In this document: positions 1-10,365 of the stretch, in pieces
Layout: every line of letters begins with the position of its first letter
How positions within the stretch are numbered: the stretch's first letter is position 1
NCBI GenBank assembly: GCA_905220665.1
Contig: CAJNAR010000152.1
Coordinates: 496,001-560,000, forward strand
DNA from: Albugo candida
Lineage: Eukaryota; Oomycota; Peronosporomycetes; Albuginales; Albuginaceae
DNA: 64,000 bases
Direction of reading: 5' to 3'
Translations under genes and position numbers: made by a program
The notes under the pieces: model-generated
The model's database searches: none
Seen by the model: the letters and a program-made list of their open reading frames with translations, nothing else
What the model was told of the DNA's origin: nothing

Positions 1-888
1 CCTCTTACTTGCTGACATGAAATAGTTAAACATTTGCTACGGCGTACTTGATACATGGAAACGTGTCTGTAAAGTGTAGGGCCCCCATATAAAAACTAGA
101 TCCGTGCATCGGCGAAATACAAATAAATCTTTTCCAAGTTTCGATCAGTCCTTGTCGTAGTAAGCACATTGGTTTGGTATTCAGAGCAAAGTACGACAAT
201 GCGAAAAACGGATTTTTATCTGGATCCTACGAGGCTTTTTGAAAGATACAAAGAGATCAGCATCCTTCGTTGCTTGATTGCAATGAATCTTCATTACATA
301 CTCGATGCGCACAAAGAATTAGAAAAAAACGTCCTTGTGACAAAAACTTTGCTGAGGAAGAGCGTGTTCTATTGAATGATCGAATTGCTAGTAGAGTGTG
401 TCGATTCATGGAGCGACTTCATGCGTGTTAAAGTCATGATCTTTCCTACCATCGAGGATTATCACGTGGCTGCATGCCAAAAGCGATCCAGTCACACCCA
501 TCAACACCTTTGATTCCGAGAATTTATGAAGTGATGTATAACGAGTTGCGCGCTCCTCACTTCGAAAGACATCCACGTTAAGATCACCAAATCATGTTTC
601 CGAGTGGTCAATACCATGAATTGATCCCGTGAATTCTGCTTGATGCTCGGAGCAGTAGTCTTGATATGTCATGACAGAAAAGTATACTTCTTTCTTATAT
701 AGATCTGAATGGATGTCTTTTTCGATTGTATATCCTAATATGCGTCTAATTCTCTTGAAACTTCAAAAGGTTCGCCAGTCGCTATCATCTTGCTCACGAT
801 GATACCGCTGTGTGCATTATCAACCTCATGATGACAAAGAAACTCGTAATTCTTCATCCTTTATAACGAATCATATCCTACCCCGAGC
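1..888. other. left edge, no confident gene
   Basis: No recognisable gene. A short plus-strand ATG frame at 199-375 (58 codons) and an overlapping open frame to about 430 containing EEERVLLNDRIASR have a coding look and could be the last exons of a gene starting outside the window. I could not join them with a convincing intron and recognise no family. The remainder is AT-rich with scattered stops in all frames. Confidence 0.35.
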
Positions 889-1277
889 ATGTGGCCTTCA
901 GTATCACAAATCCACAGTGCTCAAACTCTGTCGCATAATCTACGGCGAAATGCAAATCTCTGTAAAGCAAATAGAAATACATTTATGTACACACGCAATC
1001 AGCAACGCCATTATTCGTGGTCCAGGATGTCACGTCTACAGCCTTTCCTCAGAAAAAGTCCAGCATTGATCGGTACGAACCTGCAGCCTGGCAAAAAGTC
1101 GTTGACTCTGTATATCGCCATCAAAGCTGCCAGCGGAATCACTACTATAACAGCCGGCTACCTTTACATCATACATCCCAGCACTGGCGCAGAAGAAGCA
1201 AAATCGGAAGACATCAACTCGGCAGTAGAATTAGGTTCGAGTATGGATCGGTTCGTGTTTTCAATATATGCTAAGCG

Positions 1278-4200
1278 ATGAATATAGAGAAGCAATTAAA
1301 CGAAAAATTAGCGGCGGAATTACTAGCGACACAGCCGAAAGCAGTGGCAAACTGGAAGAAAACACTTCAAGAAGTCGTTCCTGCCATCGTAACCTTAAAG
1401 CTTAATAATCCCAAAGTAAAAGACTCGAATTGTATCGCGTACTCGGCTCAAGGTTCTTGATTGTAGTGGTTTGATACAGAGACGCCGGGAAACGGTTCCG
1501 CCACTGGCTTTGTTGTGGACGCGAATAAAGGAATTATACTAACTAATCGACATGTGGTCGGCGCAGGGCTTGTCGTGCGTAACGTGACCATACTGTACCA
1601 CAACTTATCAAGAAGTTGTAGGACGCAGAAGCCGTTTTCCAAAATAATGAAGAAGTGGTTGTGCGTGCGATGTATCGTGATCCGGTCCATGACTTTGGCT
1701 TCTTTCAATACAATCCACAGGTTCATTCTGATAATAGTAAGAGAGCTTCAAGCTTATATCAAATGACGTCAGGATGTCAAGCATATCGCAGTACCATCAC
1801 TTTCGCTACGACCGGACAAGGCGAGTGTTGGTGTCGATATCCGTGTGGTTGGAAATGATGCTGCAGAAAAGTTGGCGATTGCTAGCGGTACTTTGGCAAG
1901 GCTGGATCGAGATGCACCAGACTATGGGTGCAACAGCTACAATGACTTTAACACCTTTTACTATCAAGCATCTTCAGGTGAACGAGAATGCTTTCAAATA
2001 GAAAAGAAACACTCAACGTCGATGATGCAGGGACGACTGGGGGTTCGTCTGGCTCGCCGGTCCTGAATCAAGCGGGTGAAGTTGTTGCGCTGAACGCAGG
2101 TGGTAAAGTTGGAACATCAGCATCTTTTTATCTGCCACTGGATCGAGTAAAACGCGCACTCGAATTGATACAAAATGGTGAGCCTGTTTCCAGGGGTACA
2201 ATTCACACAGTTTTCAAGTATAAGGTGCGCCTTGTATCGCTCCTTTTCTCCGTCTTACTTGATCGTATGTAGCCGTTCGATGAAGTCCGTCGACTTGGTA
2301 TCCGCGCGGAGACAGAAGCCCTTGTGCGGTCAACCTTCCCGCTCGAAGTCGGTATGCTCACCGTGTCGGAGATTCTACCTCAAGGACCAGCCAAGGACAA
2401 GTTGCAAGCGGGCGACATTCTCACTCGCATTAACGGGAAGCTGCTGACACAATTTGTTCCGCTGGAAACCGTCCTAGATGATCATGTGGGAAAGTCGGTA
2501 CGCATTATTCCTAATGCAATTGGTGCGCAAATCGGCTTCATATTCGCTTGTGATAGATTGAAATTGAAATTGAAAGGGCTGGCAAAGTGATTCAAACAAA
2601 TATTGACGTTCAAGATCTTCATGCTGTTACTCCTTCCCGATTTTTAGAAATCAGTGGAGCTGTAATAAATCCCCTTTCGTATCAGCAAGCTCGAAATCAC
2701 GCCCGAGTTGCCGGGACTCCATACGTTGCTCATCCTGGCTATTTTCTACAGCGAGCTGGAATCGGTCGTGGATCAATCATTCACGCCATTAACGGTCAAG
2801 AGACTCCTACTCTTGATGCATTACGGGATTGCTTGAGAAAATGTGAGGATGGAGAGAGAATCATCGTCAAGTATTCACAAGTGATGAGCAAGACGGAACG
2901 GGTTGATGTTGCTCATGTTGACCGGCGCTGGTCTCCATCCCTGGAGTACATTCGAGATGACACACTCGGTACCTGGCATTGTCATCCAATCCTCCAAGAA
3001 CCAACTCCATCCAGATCATCAAATTTCACCAAAAGCGTTCATGGTACTACTCGAGTCTTACCTGGAAAAAATGCAATTGAAGCCAAACTTGCTCACTCGC
3101 TGGTAACAGTCGATTTTGATCGACCTTTTAGTGCAAATAGTCTTTCCACTTCAAATTACAGAGGATCCGGCCTGGTCATTGACGCCGAGAAAGGCATCGT
3201 TGTGGTGGATCGCAATACAGTCGCTGATAGCATCGGAGACGCCACGATCACCTTTGCAAATACCATCAAAGTACCCGCTCAAGTCTTGTTCGTCCATCCT
3301 GTCCACAATTTCGCGATACTGAAATACGATCCAGCACTTTTTGGAGCGACACCAATTCGAGCGTGTTTAATCAATGAAAAAAGACTCGAGCCATCCGAGC
3401 AAGTTTGGCTTGTGGGCCTTCAGGGCACTTCTGGGCATGTTGGTCATTCTGAGCTTGTATCGAGAGAAACAATTGTTTCAGGAGTCAAATGGATTGGTCT
3501 TCCGATTCCGAATCCTCCGCGATACCAAGAACACAACTTGGAAATGATTGCACTCCAAGATGTTGTAGGAACTGAAGGAGGTGTAATCTGCAATATGGAC
3601 GGTCAAGTGCAGGCTCTTTGGGCATCTTTTGCGTTTCAGCAGCGTCAGGGTACAGCACGGGTCGAGTCACAGTTTACTCGAGGCATTCCAATGGACATCA
3701 TTATGAAAAGTGCAGCTTCACTGATATCAGGTCAAATTCCAGACTTACTGGATCTTGGCATTGATTTTGAGCTCATCAGTCTCGCACGTGCCCGGGAACT
3801 GGGCTTGGATCAAGATCTCACCAAAGCTTTAGAGAAGAATGCTCCTGACCGTCGAATAGCTCTCAGCATTGCTCGACGTTGGGGAGGCACAGATGCATTC
3901 GATAAGCTGAAAAATGGCGATATTCTCGTGGCCGTCGATGGAAAAATCGTCACTTCGTTTTGGGAAGTGGAGCGTTATTCTCAAAAATCGCAAGTGATTC
4001 TGACAATTGTTCGCGATGGAGAAAAACAAGACGTCGATGTGAAGCCTCTCTCACTGGAAAAAACACAAGTCAATCGGCTTGTATTTTGGCAAGGTTTGCT
4101 GCTCCAAGCTCCTCCGTTGTCGGCCTTTGCACAGCGTGGTATTTCTTTGGAGGATGGAATCTACATCTCCTGTCGATCAGCTGGGTCTCCTGCAGCACGC

Positions 4201-4431
4201 TACGGCCCACCACCGACGACACGAATCAAACAAATTGATGACTATAAGACCACAACATTGGATGAGTTTGTCACAGCCGTCAAAGCAACCGAAAACAACA
4301 TTTCTGTCCGCATCAAATACATTGACTTGAATGGAAAAGAACGACTCAGCACGCTGAAATTGAAGCCAGCACATTGGCCGACGAGTGAGTTAGTATACGA
4401 GAATGGAGCTTGGCATCGACGACAAATCTAG
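1278..4431 (+). CDS. Nma111/HtrA-family serine protease with PDZ domains
   Basis: Seven exons: 1278-1415, 1467-1574, 1622-1720, 1773-1977, 2031-2224, 2273-2497, 2557-4431. All six introns are 47-59 nt with GT..AG ends, and the exons total 948 codons (947 aa, close to yeast Nma111 at about 1000). The first protease domain has an intact triad by family alignment: His75 in NRHVVG, Asp106 in YRDPVHDFG and Ser190 in GGSSGSP. PDZ domains follow. A second protease-like half ([11 protein letters not shown], then HPVHNFAI) carries GTEGGV where the serine motif should be, so it is probably inactive, as is usual in this family. Yeast Nma111 is a nuclear serine protease linked to apoptosis-like death. 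An alternative upstream exon (ATG 889, exon 889-1234, 41-nt intron, rejoining at 1276) would add a presequence-like N-terminus of about 115 residues. The 3' end lies 22 bp from the convergent neighbour. Confidence 0.92.
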
Positions 4432-4453
4432 ACTTGAATCAGCCATCTGCCAT

Positions 4454-6229
4454 TTACGTCCCGAGTATGACGACCTCGGAAGACTTCTCATCAAAAGGCT
4501 CCCCAACAATATCGAGTGTGTAAGGATCTGGCTCTTCTAAGGCTAAAATGGCGCTTTCTGCAATCGCTTGATGCTCTGCTTGCCTTTGTTTTTTAGCATA
4601 CAATATGAGCACCCTCAAAGCTCCCAACAACCAATTTCGCTCACTTGTGCTTGTCGTTTCCAAATCCAGCGTTCGATCTTTAAAAATGATTGATAATGAG
4701 AAAGCCTGCGATTCATCCGTCGCCGAATGCTTCCGGAACACAGTTGTCTGCCGGCCATCAATGATATGCAAAACATCCGCAAGGTCTACTGGCTCGCTAA
4801 ATTGACCACGCTTTTGCTGCCATTGCAAGGTGCCACATTGGTTACAATACAGCCGAGTCGAATGAGGCTCACCGCGTCGACCGTATTTGAGCAACGGAGC
4901 AAACATGTTGAGTGCCTGAACAAGTTCGAAGCGATGCTGACCTCCAAATCGAAAGGCTAATTGCACAATTTTCCAACGAACTTCTTTAGTCTCTTTCAGC
5001 TCTTCGTCGGTTAATAGATAGCTTGCTCGTTTTGATCGAAACATTTTAGAGGCTATGCGCGTCAGCGTACTTCGTTTCCGGCCCCGAAACGACAAGTTTT
5101 GTTCGCGGCATGCATCGTTGGCTGTGCCTTTCCAAGCGGCTGGTACAGGGCACTTGCATGCAATAAGCTGATTGGTGCAGCTCGAGCAACCTCGTTTGGA
5201 TCTAGATCGCTTTAATTGAGCCTGGTAGGGTGTCGGACATGATTTTCCTCGACGACGGACGCTGGGAAGTGCATGGTATCGTGGGTGTCGAGACGAGTAT
5301 CGTTTGTGGCGATCTGATTCATCTTTTAGGTTGATTACAAGCCGTCGAACACTTGTTGTCAATGATCCTTGTACACCTGCCAGCGAGGAATATGGCGTCA
5401 GTGTATTACATGGGCGAGGCATTCGTTTTCTTGCCATCAACTCGATGTTGATTTCTTGATCTTTACATCGAGAATTACTGTCCGCACCGCTCTTGAGATA
5501 GAGCATCTTTCCCGGATCGCTGGAAAACCGTCGCCGAGATAGCTGATTTGCTAATTCTTCTCGTGTAGCCTGCATTTCTGTCCATAGAAATGTATCAATA
5601 TCATCGGCATGTTTGCTTCCCTTTTCATCTTTATTATTATCATGAGTCGAGATATCTTCATATTCCCACTCTTTTCGTTTGAAATCGAATTCGCAATCCA
5701 CTTCCTCATTCGAATTACAGAGTGAGATTGTTTGGGATGCGAGTCGTTGCGATCGCTTCCAATCGACATCGTATCTATTTGATTCATTGACGGATGGATG
5801 TCGGCCAGCAATTTCATTTTGAAGAATTTCTTCATCTGATTTTCGTTCTGAAAGCTCTGAGGGGCATAAGTCCATTTCATGAGGCTTAAATACACTATGA
5901 AGAGTGTAAAAATCCAGACACGATATCGACAGCCGTCGATTCGATTCCTCATTATCCCACTGAATCGCTTTGTCTGATGATTTCCATTCCATTTTTCGAT
6001 GTCGATTTCCCGTCGCCCACATCTTTCGATCGTTTGTTGTTTCATTTTTATCCGTGTTATATCCTTTGGATTGTCCTTCGCACTCATCAGCGTTGTTATT
6101 GCTGCCGGTTGTTGGATAGACGTGGCTATAGCGACGCACAATAGATGTGATTTTGCTGAGTAAAGGCTCTTGTGATGGGGGTTTTCCACTCTCTGAAGAT
6201 ACTTCAGCGTGCGCTGGACGATGCAGCAT
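4454..6229 (-). CDS. PH-like domain protein, 591 aa
   Basis: One uninterrupted frame from ATG at 6229. The N-terminal two thirds are low-complexity, polar and rich in Ser, Arg, Glu and Asn. A small cysteine cluster (CSSCTNQLIACKC) lies near the middle. The C-terminal 110 residues look like a PH domain of the phospholipase C/oomycete type: a strand pattern around YCNQCGTLQWQ, then FSLSIIFKDRTLDLE and a helix RNWLLGALRVL. Such domains bind phosphoinositides or proteins, so membrane or cortical recruitment is plausible but inferred. No catalytic domain is visible. It is divergent from the SET gene (173 bp between starts) and convergent with the protease gene. Function unknown; the PH call rests on pattern only. 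Confidence 0.72.
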   Translation of the reverse strand: MLHRPAHAEVSSESGKPPSQEPLLSKITSIVRRYSHVYPTTGSNNNADECEGQSKGYNTDKNETTNDRKMWATGNRHRKMEWKSSDKAIQWDNEESNRRLSISCLDFYTLHSVFKPHEMDLCPSELSERKSDEEILQNEIAGRHPSVNESNRYDVDWKRSQRLASQTISLCNSNEEVDCEFDFKRKEWEYEDISTHDNNKDEKGSKHADDIDTFLWTEMQATREELANQLSRRRFSSDPGKMLYLKSGADSNSRCKDQEINIELMARKRMPRPCNTLTPYSSLAGVQGSLTTSVRRLVINLKDESDRHKRYSSRHPRYHALPSVRRRGKSCPTPYQAQLKRSRSKRGCSSCTNQLIACKCPVPAAWKGTANDACREQNLSFRGRKRSTLTRIASKMFRSKRASYLLTDEELKETKEVRWKIVQLAFRFGGQHRFELVQALNMFAPLLKYGRRGEPHSTRLYCNQCGTLQWQQKRGQFSEPVDLADVLHIIDGRQTTVFRKHSATDESQAFSLSIIFKDRTLDLETTSTSERNWLLGALRVLILYAKKQRQAEHQAIAESAILALEEPDPYTLDIVGEPFDEKSSEVVILGT

Positions 6230-6402
6230 AATGGTTATAGTCGTGTCAGCCTCTATCGTCGCGTAATTCAGTGTTATTTCTGATCGGAAGCCAGAAACCG
6301 ATGTTCTTCCACGAAAAAGACATTTTGTGAGTACCGGTATTATTGCAGCTGTATGATTGGGTGAGCAGTATTATCGGTATACTCTGGTAATTGATCATTT
6401 GT

Positions 6403-7761
6403 ATGATACAATCGTCATCGGTAAAGGAAGCTTTTGACCTCTTTGATGGCGAGGATAGCGACAGCGAAAAGGACTGTATAGTGGTTGAATCAATAAGATG
6501 TCCTTTGACTATAGCTCCCACCGTTTCAAAGAATACGATGAAGCTTTTGGAGACGGAGAACAATAGTTATGAGATCGAGCACTCTCCGTGGCCACACATT
6601 CGTCCAATGTACTCGAAATCGATTCGACTGATAAATGATTGTACTGATGTCGGTGGAAATAGAGGATATATTGCCACGGAGGATCTTGAGCCAGGAACAC
6701 TCATTTTGCTGGAAAAAGTTCATGTGCCGTGGCCAGCTGACGCTGCGAAATACGATCCTTTGTTTCTGGCCAAAGCCTTGGAAAGTATTTTACGCTGCTC
6801 CAATCAAGAATCTTTTCGGAAGGAACTTGGTCATCTATTCCCCCGGACGCTTGAAGATTTGCCAACATACTTGCGTCATGCAGGACGCCATAAATTCTCT
6901 TCCACTTTGAAACAATTGTGCACAAAATACTCCGAGCTGAATGTGACAGAAGACGAATTACTTCAGAATATATTTTCGATGCAATGTAATGCATTCCACA
7001 GCGGCGTTTTTCTGTACTGCTCCCTGTTGAATCATGATTGCAATCCAAACTGCGTCAAATTCATTCCCGTCGAATCGGATGGCTCCATTTCTCAAGTTCG
7101 TGTGACTAAAAAAGTTGACAAAGGCCAACCACTGACCATATCGTACTTGTATCCTCGAGAACAATCTCGATTACAACGAAAGCGTATTTTAGAACACCAG
7201 TTCGGATTCGAGTGTACTTGCAATTTGTGTAAGCGTGGTGATTCCGAGTTCCAGGCTCCCGATTCCGCTGTCTCGATCAACGAGTCAGTTCAATCAGGGA
7301 AGCTATTGAGTATTGAGGATAGTGTTTCTCAGTGCGAAGAGCTCGTCATGCGGAAAGAGATCGACGCAGGTCGCGTACTAGATAAAGCCTTAGAAGTCCT
7401 TTCAGATGCATTGGAGATTGTAGCTCACGACCACTTTGTGCTCATCCGAATCTATAAGCTTGTTGGAGATTGCTATGAGTGGATGCTGAAGGGCGAATCC
7501 AAGAATTCAATCGAGTCCGCCGTTCTGTTTGTTCGCAGCAACTATGAGCTGCTTAGCTTACAGCGTCAATACCTGGGTCATAGTCATGTCGACTTGGCGA
7601 GAACATTGAATGATTTGAGCCAGGGGATACAGGTTTCACTAAGCCGAAATATCGATACGTTGCTGAGAGAGTTTCCAGAATGGGACAACTTTCGTCAGGT
7701 TTCAATCATCGAGAATCAGTATCGGAAAGAATACATGCGTATAAAAGAATTATACGATTGA
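6403..7761 (+). CDS. SET-domain protein, SMYD-like without MYND finger
   Basis: Single exon, 452 aa from ATG 6403; the frame is also open upstream but only from a TTG. After an acidic N-terminus (DLFDGEDSDSE) comes a SET domain: RGYIATEDLEPGTLIL at its start, the SET-core motif LLNHDCNPNC, the ISYLYPRE strand, then a post-SET Cys cluster FECTCNLCKRG. In the SMYD/SET5 family this fold uses S-adenosylmethionine to methylate lysines on histones or cytosolic proteins. The MYND zinc finger that usually splits the SET domain in SMYD proteins is not seen; the insert between start and core (about residues 110-190) has no Cys/His array. The C-terminal 170 residues are helical, like the TPR-like tail of SMYD proteins. 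Confidence 0.85.
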   Translation: MIQSSSVKEAFDLFDGEDSDSEKDCIVVESIRCPLTIAPTVSKNTMKLLETENNSYEIEHSPWPHIRPMYSKSIRLINDCTDVGGNRGYIATEDLEPGTLILLEKVHVPWPADAAKYDPLFLAKALESILRCSNQESFRKELGHLFPRTLEDLPTYLRHAGRHKFSSTLKQLCTKYSELNVTEDELLQNIFSMQCNAFHSGVFLYCSLLNHDCNPNCVKFIPVESDGSISQVRVTKKVDKGQPLTISYLYPREQSRLQRKRILEHQFGFECTCNLCKRGDSEFQAPDSAVSINESVQSGKLLSIEDSVSQCEELVMRKEIDAGRVLDKALEVLSDALEIVAHDHFVLIRIYKLVGDCYEWMLKGESKNSIESAVLFVRSNYELLSLQRQYLGHSHVDLARTLNDLSQGIQVSLSRNIDTLLREFPEWDNFRQVSIIENQYRKEYMRIKELYD

Positions 7762-7950
7762 ACCAAAAGACTTGATACATTTACGATGGATCACTTTGAA
7801 GTTGGGTACTGCTCCCCGATGGCCTTTTCCAGCTTTGACTAGCATTCAGACAGATTAGAATTTGCAGTTTTGGTAACTAATTACCCACTAGGTCGCATGC
7901 TCGTCCGCGAAGCTCCACGCCTAAAGCACATATCTATACAAATATGTGGT

Positions 7951-8920
7951 TCAGTGATAGGTCAGAACTTTTTTTATTCTCACCAAATCCGCAAGATGAA
8001 GCTCGACCTTCTCTGACTGCTTTGTTTGAGGGATTCGAGCAGTGCCTGCTGAATTCATTTGGGCTTTTTTCTTGTGGTCCTTGACAATTTCTGCTGCCGT
8101 GCAAATTCGCTGCTTGACCAGTTTCATAATAACATGAGCATTTTGAGTCTGTACATACGAGTTCCTGTGTAAGAAGTCAAAGACTTTATCAGTTGGCTGT
8201 TGTGGAGAATCCACGTACTCTACAAATCCTCGAACTCTTAACATCTTTTCTTTCTCTTCACTATCTCTGCTCACTTGACCGCTTTCTTGCTCCAATGTAT
8301 CTTCATGGGGCGCAGTGAACATCTGCTTGGCCTCTAAAGTATCTGAATTCCTTATAGTGAATGTCAGATCACCAATGTAAAGATCTCCAAAGCACTCCCA
8401 ACATTTCATTTCCCAAAGTGCGCACAGAATGAAGGTCACTCTCGAGAGTCTTCTTTTTTGTATTCTGCAGGTGACCAACATTCTCATGATAATGCATCCA
8501 GTGGAGGAATTCAAAATGCGCCTGGAAAATTCCCGCGCAGAGTTTTTGTATCGGAACATCCTGTTTATATGCGCGTGGTCGGAGCTTTATTAGGTTAGAG
8601 CGTCCACACGGCCGCTGACCTTGACGATTTTATACGAAACAAACAGTCTTTCGATCTCTTTGAAGTTATGCTCTTTACTGGTCTGATCTTGCGGGTTATG
8701 TCTCATTTTGTGAAGGATTCTATGCTCTGGATATAATATATTAAGGATTTTGCAGTAAGCGACTCCATCCGCGAGTTCTTCAAGCTATTTAGGAATAAGA
8801 ATCTTTCCATTATATTATTCAACGACTTACTTTGATGTAATCGGAATCTATCTTTCGATTGAGCCACATTAGCAGCTCCAATCTTCCGATTCCTCGCGCC
8901 TTCAACTTGCGGATGCTCAT
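7951..8920 (-). CDS. EB1-type calponin-homology domain protein
   Basis: Exons read down the minus strand: 8920-8831, 8784-8620, then from 8560. Introns 8785-8830 (46 nt) and 8561-8619 (59 nt) are GT..AG. The joined protein shows the EB1 CH-domain pattern: LLMWLNRKIDSDYIKLEELADGVAYCKIL, shown here only as its landmarks MWLNRKI, LEELADGVAYC, LYPEHRI and FEFLHWM. EB1 proteins track growing microtubule plus ends through this domain. The last junction (between about 8400 and 8300) is ambiguous; at least two splice choices keep the frame and lead to the tail ending at 7951. That tail is helical and Lys-rich, and I do not see the usual C-terminal EBH domain. Start 8920 lies only 73 bp from the divergent HAD gene. 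Estimated length is 230-240 aa. Confidence 0.75.
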
Positions 8921-8993
8921 TGTCTTTTGCACAAGTACATCCGTTAGGTACACGGCTTCTCAATAAGTACGCTTGTTCATTTGCGCGCGCAAA

Positions 8994-10259
8994 ATGAGCT
9001 TTCCATTGACGCAAGAGGGATGGCTCCATTTGAGAGACGAGATGGACTGTTTTTTGCTAGATTGTGATGGAGGTACCTTCCTTGGCATAATTCTAACTGC
9101 GTGTTAAGTGTACAGTTTTGCTCAGTATTATGGAGAGGAGATGAAGCTATTCCTGGTGCAAGTGAAGCTGTCCGAACGCTACAAAACCTCAAAAAAAAAG
9201 TTGTTTTTGTGGTACTGTTCGCTTTTTTCTTTTATTAGAAATCGTCCAATTTTGTACGCGTCAGACGAATAATTCAACCAAAAACCGTCAATCAATTTTG
9301 AAGAAACTCGGTGCGACTGTGTCGCTCTTCAATTCAATCTTTGCCCTCAAGTAATTGTCAATAGAAGCGAATGGGATAAAAGCTGTCAAGGAAGACATTA
9401 TCAGGTATTTGATTGACTAAGAGCGCTGTGACGAAGATGGAGTTCCTATCAACTTAACATAGTTCATCCTTCGCAACGGCGTACCATTTGGAAAAAATTG
9501 TCAAGTTGTCAGGAAAGGTTTACGTCGTTGGGGAGTCAGGTCTGGTAGAAGACCTCGAGAATGCAGGATTTGAATGTTTGGGAATGAAGGATGGGCTCAA
9601 GCATGAGTTTCCAAAGCCATTTAGTGTCGATACCGATATTAAAGCTGTGGTTGTTGGTCTCGATCGGTGCGTTTACCATCGTTATCGTCGAGTAATTTAC
9701 AATCAATTTCCTAGAAACATCTCTTATTACAAGTTGGCTTACGCAGCCAGTTGCGTTCGAACCATCCCAAATTGCCTCTTTATTGCAACGAATCTGTACG
9801 AGTCCTTCCTCGCATTCTAACTTATCTAATGTCTTGGTAGAGATCCAACCTATCCCGTTGATGACGCGTTCCTCCCGGGTGGAGGATCAGTGGTCAAGTT
9901 CATGGAAACAGCTGTCGGGCGGTACGTGCGGTAGCATTGATCTTCCGCGAAATGATGGAATGCATTAACATAGACCGCCGGATGCTGTAATTGGCAAACC
10001 ATCGCAGGACTTCCTGAAGAGGATTGTTGAATTATATTCGCTACAAACTGCTAAAACTTGTATGATTGGCGACCGTCTTTCCACTGATATCGAATTCGGA
10101 CGACTTGGAGGATTGCAGACTTTACTCGTGCTCTCTGGTGTCACAGCCAAATCGGAATTAGAATCAACTCTGCCGTCAGAACAAATACCTCAGTATTACG
10201 CGCCGTCCATTGCGATTATCAATGAGCTTGAGAATTACAAGAAACCTCGAACTTCTTAG
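8994..10259 (+). CDS. HAD phosphatase, phosphoglycolate/4-nitrophenyl phosphatase type
   Basis: Eight exons: 8994-9072, 9126-9211, 9265-9310, 9365-9404, 9463-9666, 9715-9795, 9841-9921, 9974-10259. Seven introns of 45-58 nt; total 301 codons (300 aa, standard for the family). Motif I is LLDCDGVLWRG with nucleophile Asp23 and acid Asp25; motif II is VTNNS; motif III lies near IGKPS; motif IV is IGDRLSTDIEFG. The C2-type cap carries SSFATAYHLE. The family dephosphorylates 2-phosphoglycolate, glycerol-3-phosphate or related metabolites in the cytosol; the exact substrate cannot be read from sequence. The start was chosen because MSFPLTQEGWLHLRDEMD precedes motif I in frame; the alternative Met17 leaves almost no N-terminus. 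The exons encode most of a protein that would look like debris without splicing. Confidence 0.93.
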
Positions 10260-10365
10260 TATGCTACTCACGACTCCATTAACAAATGAACGAAATTGTC
10301 AGCTAAAAACAAATGTTTTTTTTCGTATCAACAGTATTGCTACAAAGACTTCTTACACTATCGAT

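Noticed and set aside
1278..2600. Apparent frameshifts and stops in the protease gene suggesting a pseudogene
   Set aside because: Every break coincides with a 47-59 nt GT..AG intron, and the joined exons give a full-length protease with an intact triad.
8703..9029. 108-codon minus-strand ORF starting MEPSLLRQW
   Set aside because: It overlaps exon 1 of the HAD gene and the EB1 CH-domain exons in another frame; those have family motifs and it has none.
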